Below, piece by piece: positions 53,562 through 60,215 of a DNA stretch of 60,215 nt. The notes under the pieces were generated by a model. That model did no database searches and was not told the DNA's origin. It saw only the letters and a list, made by a program, of their open reading frames with translations. This DNA is from Cristatella mucedo (Eukaryota; Bryozoa; Phylactolaemata; Cristatellidae): positions 1 through 60,215 of the forward strand of contig WPIO01000287.1 of assembly GCA_009760855.2 (NCBI GenBank), in the 5' to 3' direction. Each line of letters begins with the position of its first letter. Position 1 is the stretch's first letter. The translations under genes and the position numbers were made by a program.

Positions 53562-54943
53562 TGTACCACTTTGCTGGCTTTGGCTGAATTTTAACGCGAA
53601 CAAGAGCTGTTCGGAGGTGGGCTAGAACTCCTTTGTCCTGGAGCAGTGAGCCAGAGAGGAGCGTCAGCGCGGTTAGAGAGCAAGAGCTTAAGAGCAAGCC
53701 AGGAAGCTGAGACCAGCGGTGGCGATTCGGCCTTTAGAATCGGTCCGATACCCGCGGAAGCTGCTGATTGATGTTGGCTGGCCTGTCAACCTCCGCCTTC
53801 ACTCGGTCCAAGAAAGAATCGTCTGGAACACATTCGCCATTCAAGCTGGACAGAGGTGCCCTTCCTGTGGCCTACTGACGGTATTAATTCCTTGCCGTAA
53901 TGGGCCGGGGTGTCGGGCCCAATGCCACTAAGCTTTTGCCCTATTGTCTCAGCTAAGTATTTAAGAGTCGAGCGACGCTCGCTCTGGGTCTTTAGTATCT
54001 TCGTGTCATTGGTCCGGCTCTGCGCTTCGACGCCGTCGGGCACTCGTTTCTCTGAAAGCGAGAGAGGAGGGCGGGCTGTCAGCCGGCGATTGAAGGAACA
54101 GGACGAGACAGCGCTAGGAGGATTCGGTGGACTCCACCGAATACGGTCGTATCGCGCCCGAGCTGGCATTCTGTGATTCTTTTGTGTTTTGTGTGTGCGC
54201 GCTAGCACGCGGTCTCGGCATAGGGATTTGCCGGTGCGAGCTAGGCGTAGTTGGCGTGTGAGGAGTATTCCTGCCGCACTGGTGGAAACCGAGTTCTAGT
54301 TCTCCAGTTAGGGTTTAGGCTCTGGTTCGGGTTCCGTCTATTTGGGTCGTTTCCCATTATACACGTAAGCAGCCCCAGTGATGAGAAGTATTCCCTCCGC
54401 AAGAGTGCTTGCGTGTGAGGAGTATTCCTGCCGCACTGATGGAAACCGAGTTCTAGTTCTCCGGTCATGGTTTAGGCTCGGGTTCGCGCCTCAGTGTGGA
54501 GAAGTATTCCCTCCGCAAGAGTGCTTAAGTTGGCGCGTTTGGGGTATTCCTTCCGCACAGGTGGAAACGAAGTCCTAGTTCTCCGGTTAGGGTTTAGGCT
54601 CCGATTCGCGCTCAGTGTGGAGAAGTATTCCCTCCGCATGAGTGTCGGTGCTGTTGAGAACGTGAGAGGAGTGTGGAGATAAAGCTGAACTAGACGCGCA
54701 GCGACTTTGTGCGCTTGCAAATAAAATTCAGTAAAATCTCCAATTTGTGTGTCTCGATTTCCAATTCACGCCGCGGACTCACGAGCCTCTTTAGTAACGG
54801 TAAGCAGGTTGGCGCCAGAAACGCTCGTTTCGTGGCGGCCAGCTTATTGGGCGTAGGCGCGCACCGAACGGCAGTAGGCGCAAGGCTACTGCCACTGGGT
54901 AAGCGGCAGGTCAAGCCAACCCCGCCGAGCCTTCGGCGTTACA
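53562..54943 (+). mobile_element. Solo LTR 2 (1382 bp)
   Basis: It begins TGTACCACTTTGC and ends GGCGTTACA, flanked by perfect CGGA duplications (53558-53561, 54944-54947) in the 3' end of a LINE B. The empty site is visible at about 9958-9975 (ttacagacggtgatacatta). A TATA-like tatttaag lies at 53958-53965 and AATAAA at 54720-54725. Six copies of a ggagtattcc(c/t)nccgca-type motif (three in LTR 1) explain the greater length. No internal retroelement genes remain. Confidence 0.87.
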
Positions 54944-54962
54944 CGGAGATACATTACTTAAT

Positions 54963-55208
54963 TAAACTCTATGCGTCATTAATTGATAAAATTGAAAAAG
55001 TATTAAAATTTAGAACTGGTGTTATTATGTCTTTATCAAAACAGGGCAGATTTGAAATATAGAACTGACATAACGAAGGATGTGCTATCCGGAGTAGCAG
55101 CTGGTACTGAAATTGATTCAATGGCAGCTATTAAAGTTATTCCCAAAATGGCGATGAAAATTAATTTAAAAGTATCTAGAAATGGCTACAATTGCACCCA
55201 AACTATAA
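54963..55208 (+). other. AT-rich decayed coding-like sequence
   Basis: One frame gives LIKLYASLIDKIEKVLKFRT, GVIMSLSKQGRFEI and stops near 55062. A second, shifted by one base, gives YRTDITKDVLSGVAAGTEID, SMAAIKVIPKMAMKINLKVS. Together they look like a single protein broken by a frameshift. No family was recognised; composition is as in 50751-51524 and 59216-60215. Confidence 0.35.
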
Positions 55209-56341
55209 TATTAATAATAAGGCACTTGATATAGCGCCCTCGGAGAACTCAATCTCTTTCTAGGCGCTTTACATTTGCTACAAAGGGGAACACGATTGAA
55301 TAGTGAGTATTATCATACTCGATAAACAACATTACTAACATGGTTAGGGGTGACATTCATAGGATCAGCATGCACGGGTGGTTAGTGGCAGCAAGCACAG
55401 TGTCAGCACGCTTAAGCACATGAAGGACTAATCACAGGGACCCACTAAATGCTGTCCCAAATAGGTGTGTTTTTAAGTTCTTTTTACATGTGGTCAAGTC
55501 AAGAGATGTTCTGTCGCCAGTCCGGAGGGAGTTCCAGGCTTTGAGAGCATACGAACTAAATGCACGGTATCCAAAAGATTTGAGGTTTCTACGAGGTATT
55601 GGTAGACTGTTGGATTCCGAAAAGCGGTTGGTACGATGCTTGGCGTGGTGGGGGAGTAGATCTGAGAGGTAGGCTGAAGCAAAAGAATGAAGTGACCTAA
55701 AAGTGAGCGACAAAGCTTTGAAGTCGATCCGTTGCTTGACTAGTAGCCAGTGCAGATCGGTGAAAAGTGGTGTGGCAACTGCGAGGCTCACGACAGACAA
55801 GCCAAGCTGCGAAGTTGTGCACCAGCTGTAATCGCCTGATTGCACGTACCGGTAGACCAGCAAGCAGTGAGATACAGAAGTCAAGACGGGATGTCACGAA
55901 TGCCTGAAGACACTTGGACGTGGTATCCTTATCTAAACTAGCCTAAATGTTAGTAACGTTATGTAGCTGAAAGTAGGCAGACTTGACTGTGGAGCTGATG
56001 TGGTCGTCTTACGAGAGGTCACTTTGGAACATGACATCTAGATTTCGAGCTTATTCAACAACAGAAATGCTGGCAGAGCCAATTTTGAGCGTCAGCCTTT
56101 CCAGTTTCTGAATCACACTGGGTTTGCCCATAACTAGTAAGTTAGGTTTATCATCGTTTAGTTTTACAGAATTAGCCGCCATCCACGTGCGAATGTCATC
56201 AATACATGCAGCAGGTGAGTTGAGAGAATTCGAGGTGCTCGAAGGCTGGGAAGAATCAAAGCAAAGGTGTAACTGTCATCCGCATAGAAGTGAAAGTCTT
56301 GATTGTGCTTGGCAATCACATCAGCAAGAGGGAGAGTATAA
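55209..56341 (-). mobile_element. LINE family A, 3' half of a copy split by another LINE A
   Basis: The tail, hairpin, 3' UTR, C-terminal domain (55432-55884), thumb and part of the RT up to the FHFYADD/VYTLPLADVI region (ggcaatcacatcagcaagag) are present. It ends at gagagtataaa, where a plus-strand family A copy is inserted. The 5' half continues at 57571. Confidence 0.88.
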
Positions 56342-57570
56342 AGATCATCTGAAGTACCTCTAAAATATGGAGTACCTCAGGGCTCTGTGCTAGGTCCGGT
56401 CCTTTTCACCGTTTATACTCTCCCTCTCGCTGTTGTGATTGCCAAGCACAATCTAGGCTTTCACTTCTATGCGGATGACACTCAGTTGTACCTTTGCTTT
56501 GATCCCTCCCAGCCTTCGAGCACCTCAAATTCTCTCAACTCACTTGCTGCATGCATTGATGACATCCGATCATGGATGGCAGCAAATTTTCTAAAACTAA
56601 ACGATGATAAAACTAACTTACTAGTTATGGGCAAACCTAGTGTTATTCAGAAATTGGAAAGGCTGACTTTCAAAATTGGCTCTGCCGGCATATCTCCAGT
56701 TGCATCAGCTCGAAATCTAGGTGTCATATTCCAAAGCGACCTCTCGTTAGACGACCACATCAGCTCCACAATCAAATCAGCCTATTTTCAGCTTCATAAC
56801 ATTGCTAAAATTAGGGCTTGTTTAGATAAGGATACCACGTCCAAGTTGGTCCATGCATTCGTGACATCTCGTCTCGACTTCTGAAACTCACTGCTTACTA
56901 GCCTACCAGCATGTGCGATCAGGCGATTGCAGCTGGTGCAAAACTGTGCAGCTAGGCTTGTCCGTCGTGAGCGTCGCAGTTGCCACATTACTCCACTTCT
57001 CGCCGACCTGCACTGGCTACCAGTCAAGCAACGGATTGACTTCAAGGTTTTGTCGCTCACTTTTAGGTCTCTTCATTATATGGCTCCAGCCTATCTTTCA
57101 GATATACTACCCCATCAGGCCAAGCATCGTACCACTCGCTTTTCGGAATCCAACAGTCTAGAAATACCTCGTACAAACCTTAAATCCTTTGGAGACCGTG
57201 CATTTAGCTCGTATGCTCCCACAGCCTGGAACTCCCTCCCGACCTGCATCAGAACATCCCCTGACCTGACCACATTTAAAAGAAACTTAAAAACATACCT
57301 ATTTAGGACAGCATTTAGTGGGTCCTTGTGATTCGTCCTCGATGTGCTTATGCGTGCTGACACTGTTCATGCTGCCACTAACCACATTTGCATGCTGCCC
57401 CAGTGCATGTAACCCCTAACCATGTTATTCATTTTGTTTGTTTTTCAAGCATGATTTTACTTACTATTCTATTGCGTATCACTTTGCAGCAAATGTAAAG
57501 CGCCTAGAAAGAGATTAGGTTATCTGAGGGCGCTTTATCAAGTGCAATATTATTATTATTATTATTATTA
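56342..57570 (+). mobile_element. LINE family A, 5'-truncated, nested in opposite orientation
   Basis: It starts in the RT (SSEVPLKYGVPQGSVLGPVL, then FHFYADDTQLYLCF at about 56460) and runs through the C-terminal domain (56927-57331), 3' UTR, hairpin and a clean (ATT)7 tail. One premature stop interrupts it at 56882. It is closely related to the copy at 4464-5877. Its insertion in the minus-strand copy produces a large inverted repeat. Confidence 0.92.
56387..57331 (+). pseudogene. LINE family A RT and C-terminal domain, one stop
   Basis: Apart from the stop at 56882-56884 (in ...SRLDF*NSLL) the frame is open over most of this length. It carries catalytic YADD, KLNDDKTNLLVMGKP, NLGVIFQSDLSLDDHI, LHWLPVKQRIDFKVLSLTF and AWNSLPTCIRTSPDLTTF. 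It lacks the endonuclease and early RT motifs, so it is a recent but dead copy. Confidence 0.88.
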
Positions 57571-59215
57571 AACCTTGAAAAGAACCGGACCAAGCACGGA
57601 GCCCCTAGGTACCCCATATTTTAGACGTGCCTCGGATGATCTTTGCCCATTCACGTCAATACTCTGCAGTCTTCCACTGAGATAGGACCTGAACTATTGC
57701 AGAGCAGTGCCAGTGATGCCCAAACGAGATTGGAGGCGCTCTAGAAGAACTCTGTGATCGATAGTATCACAAGCTGCCGAAAGATTGAGCAAAACCAGCA
57801 GAGACACTCTATCTATGTCTGCATTCCTAAGTAGGTCGTTGTACATCCTAAGACATGCTGACTCTGTTGAGTGATTACCTTTAAAGCCAGACTGGAACTT
57901 ACTAGCAAGGTTTGAAGTTCCGATATATGAGTTGAACTGGTCCGCCACGACCTGATCCAGTGTCTTTGATAGGAATGATAAAAAGGAGACTGGGCGGTAG
58001 TTTCTCAAGTTCTCTTGGTCTAGTGTCACTTTCTTGAGAATTGGCCTGACTACAGCTTTTTTAAAGGTGCTGGGACATGACCTGAGGCTAATGACATATT
58101 ATTTATGTTAGTTATGCATGGTAGCAGCAGATCAGTGCAACATAGGAGCAGGACAGTGGGAATAGGGTCCAAAGGACTTGTTGTCTTCTTTGATTGGGAT
58201 ACGAACTTTAGGACGAGATCACTAGTGACCTGCTTAAATGTAGACATTGAGGTGCAGCTAGGAATCTGGGAACAGCATTCTAGGGGGGGTTGTCATCACA
58301 GGGATAAACTTACAGATCTTGTTTATCTTCTGCACAAAAAATCGAGAGAAGCGGTCGGCTAGATCATCTCAAGGATCAGCAGGTAAGGAGCTAACCTGGG
58401 AGCGGTTGGGGAGATGGTGGATTGTCGACATCCGCATTTTTGGATTGTGCATCTGCGATTCAACAATGTTGCTATAGAAGCTAGACTTGGCCTTTGCTAG
58501 GATCGATTGGTACAACCTACAGTAGTTTTCATATGCCTGCCGATGGACAGTTAGTCCTGATCTTTTGAATGCTTTTTCAAGCTTGCCCTTAGTAGACCTG
58601 GCTGGTTTAATGTCCGTGGTAAACAATAGGCCGTCTGAGCGAGGGCGCACAGTGCGCTTAGTCAGAGGTGCAAACTCGTCGAGCGTGTCAGCTAGTGTCG
58701 CGTTGTAGCTATCTACCAATGATGACAGATCGGAGGGAGGACTGAGCAGCAGAGGCGAAGCAGAAAGACGAAGCAGATCACGGACAGCATCGATGTTAAG
58801 GGTCCTGAGGTTTCGCGATTCACAGGTTATTTTAGAGGAGATGGGCACAAACTGTAGATTGAATGAGATCTGCATGTGGTCAGATAAGCAGGATTTGGTA
58901 ATAATTGGTGATGACAACGTGCAGTTGTATGAGAATAGTTGGTCGAGTGTGTGACCCGTGATGTGAGTAGGGCCATGCACGTGAGCCACAAGAGACAATG
59001 AGTTAGTCAATGCACGAAATTAAGTGCTGAAGGCGTCAGATAAGTTATCAATGTGAACGTTGAAATCACACATAACGGTGAAGGATCGATTTCTTGCACA
59101 TAGAGTCTAAATGAGATATGGGAAATCAGAGATAAAGGAGGATTTTGTACCTCGTTTGTAATAGACTACTGCCACCATCGGTAGCTTGTTTTCGGGTGAG
59201 ACTAAGACAATTAGT
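57571..59215 (-). mobile_element. LINE family A, 5' half with endonuclease end
   Basis: This continues the copy from 55209-56341. In element order (descending coordinate) it has endonuclease sequence (CDFNVHIDNLSDAF-like near 59060; VHGPTHITGHTLDQLFSYN; KSCLSDHMQISFNL with the SDH motif), a linker (SDLSSLVDSYNATLADTLDE, FAPLTKRTVRPRSDGLLFTT; 58369-59010), SDLVLKFVSQSKKTTSPLDP (58050-58247) and [17 protein letters not shown] to [20 protein letters not shown] (57694-58029). Several frameshifts and stops are present. It is the most 5'-extended family A copy here. Confidence 0.88.
58369..59010 (-). pseudogene. LINE family A endonuclease C-terminus and linker (213 codons)
   Basis: This open frame begins in the endonuclease (NSLSLVAHVHGPTHITGHTL). 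It includes the catalytic SDH context and ends in the linker (LYQSILAKAKSSFYSNIVES, NPKMRMSTIHHLPNRSQV). The N-terminal part of the endonuclease continues in another frame to about 59215. Confidence 0.82.
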
Positions 59216-60215
59216 TGAAAAGACTGCTTCATGGTACTGCAAATGGCTTGAAGTTAAATTTCGAGCCGTCTTTCAAATTTATTGGAGCTGCTACTAAAGC
59301 TAGGATGCTTCTTAGGAGTTATAATTGGTATCGTTGATCTCGGGCTATTTATAAAAGAAATAGTTAATAACGTAACATCAGATAAATATAAAACGTCAGG
59401 TGGAAGACTATTGCTGAGAAGAAAGATGAAATCAAAAAATGATCGCAAGCTTAAAAATTGGTTATTATATAAATGAAATACTACTAGAAGCTGAGCCAAG
59501 CAGTTCTGATGATTCTTCAGTTGAGTTTTGATTGCTATCTAGAACCAAGTAAATTTTGGAGGTAATACCTTTAATGAGCAGAATGACCGCTTCCAATCTG
59601 CTTTAGGTTCGAAATCATGGTCTGAGAATTTCCTTCAAGTGGGCAGTGGAGGAATATTACCAGCTATGCCAGCTATAATTGCAAGTATTGAAACTGTTAA
59701 AGGAGCTGTTGGAACAACAATAAGTATTGCACTAACAGTAGTTGGTTTCATAACAAAAGATTGTCGTATACTGCTTACTTGTATACTGCTAAAGTTCCTC
59801 CAATGAGAACTCATCAAGAACGAATTAACTAACACAGTTGAGAAATTTGCGAGTTCACTATTAATCTGAACTCAAAGCAAGTATAAAAGCTATAGAGCAC
59901 TCCCAGAATAGTTGAAAGATTTACGATTACTAAGCAGAATGTACAATCCTACTAGAAACTCGATATGCAGAAGGAAAACACAAAATTGTATATATATATA
60001 TATATATATATATTCAATGTTGAAACTTAGGGATGAATTAAAAAAAATGGTAACTACATCAAAATGAGATGTACCTGTACACATTGAATTATGTTACTCA
60101 CAAATGAAAATATTATCGGACGCAAGTAATCCTGTTTCATTAAGATTGTCATATGCTAGTCAAACTTTAAGTAATCAAACACTAGTTACTTCTAGAGAAA
60201 CAATCGGCATAGAAA
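59216..60215 (+). other. AT-rich decayed coding-like sequence, unknown element
   Basis: Plus-strand pieces in order are ELLLKLGCFLGVIIGIVDLG and LFIKEIVNNVTSDKYKTSGG, a basic stretch LLLRRKMKSKNDRKLKNWLL, then FQVGSGGILPAMPAIIASIE and GAVGTTISIALTVVGFITK (hydrophobic, about 59630-59760). A (TA)n run lies at 59990-60013, followed by MLKLRDELKKMVTTSK, a stop, and VPVHIELCYSQMKILSDASN, SLRLSYASQTLSNQTLVTSR to the window end. It resembles a broken multi-gene mobile or viral element but no family could be named. GC is distinctly lower than elsewhere. Confidence 0.35.

Noticed and set aside
1-60215. CRISPR arrays, prokaryotic operons or plasmid features
   Set aside because: Direct repeats here are transposon copies and microsatellites without spacer periodicity. 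Nothing prokaryotic was seen.

Overview
The window is eukaryotic and almost certainly from an animal, probably an invertebrate. There are no operons or ribosome binding sites. What coding potential exists sits in short spliced exons separated by kilobases of interspersed repeats: LINEs of the L2/CR1 type, tRNA-derived SINEs, hAT DNA transposons, solo LTRs, and (GT)n, (AT)n and (AAT)n microsatellites. The species cannot be fixed from sequence alone; a marine invertebrate is a guess.

Most of the DNA is retrotransposon debris. LINE family A has an apurinic-type endonuclease, a reverse transcriptase with PQGSVLGPVLF and YADDTQLY motifs, a conserved C-terminal domain, a 3' end with a small hairpin (gcgcctagaaagagattgag / ctctgagggcgcttt) and an (ATT)n tail. 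It occurs at least 20 times on both strands. LINE family B has related proteins but a different 3' end and an (ACATT)n tail. No LINE copy is intact. Two solo LTRs (about 25.97-27.16 and 53.56-54.94 kb) have TG...CA ends, a TATA-like box, AATAAA and perfect 4-bp target duplications. SINE-1 is present five times. A short SPIN-like hAT MITE sits at 10.3 kb.

Host coding signal is thin but coherent. A CpG-rich promoter-like region (28.16-29.2 kb) precedes a signal-peptide first exon (29213-29276) that ends in a clean GTAAGT donor in phase 1. Three further exons (9135-9386, 16543-16968, 38737-39150) are open throughout, have a length divisible by three, begin and end in phase 1, and encode cysteine-containing stretches rich in N-glycosylation sequons. 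These look like parts of one or two cell-surface or secreted proteins built by shuffling of phase 1-1 ectodomain exons. The domain family is not recognised. Weaker exon candidates lie at 509-680, 1062-1222, 46913-47020, 47982-48157, 48535-48774 and 49972-50200.

The main large-scale structure is a segmental duplication. A block of about 5-6 kb (11.07-17.51 kb and 35.44-40.69 kb) carries a broken hAT (ZBED/GTF2IRD2-like) transposase, unknown sequence, one of the ectodomain exons and its downstream intron. The two copies have since received different LINE insertions and local tandem duplications. Inside the hAT remnant a 692-bp tract is identical between the copies while both flanks have diverged, which points to gene conversion. 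AT-rich stretches at 47.5-48.3, 49.8-51.5, 54.96-55.2 and 59.2-60.2 kb hold decayed open frames of unknown origin.
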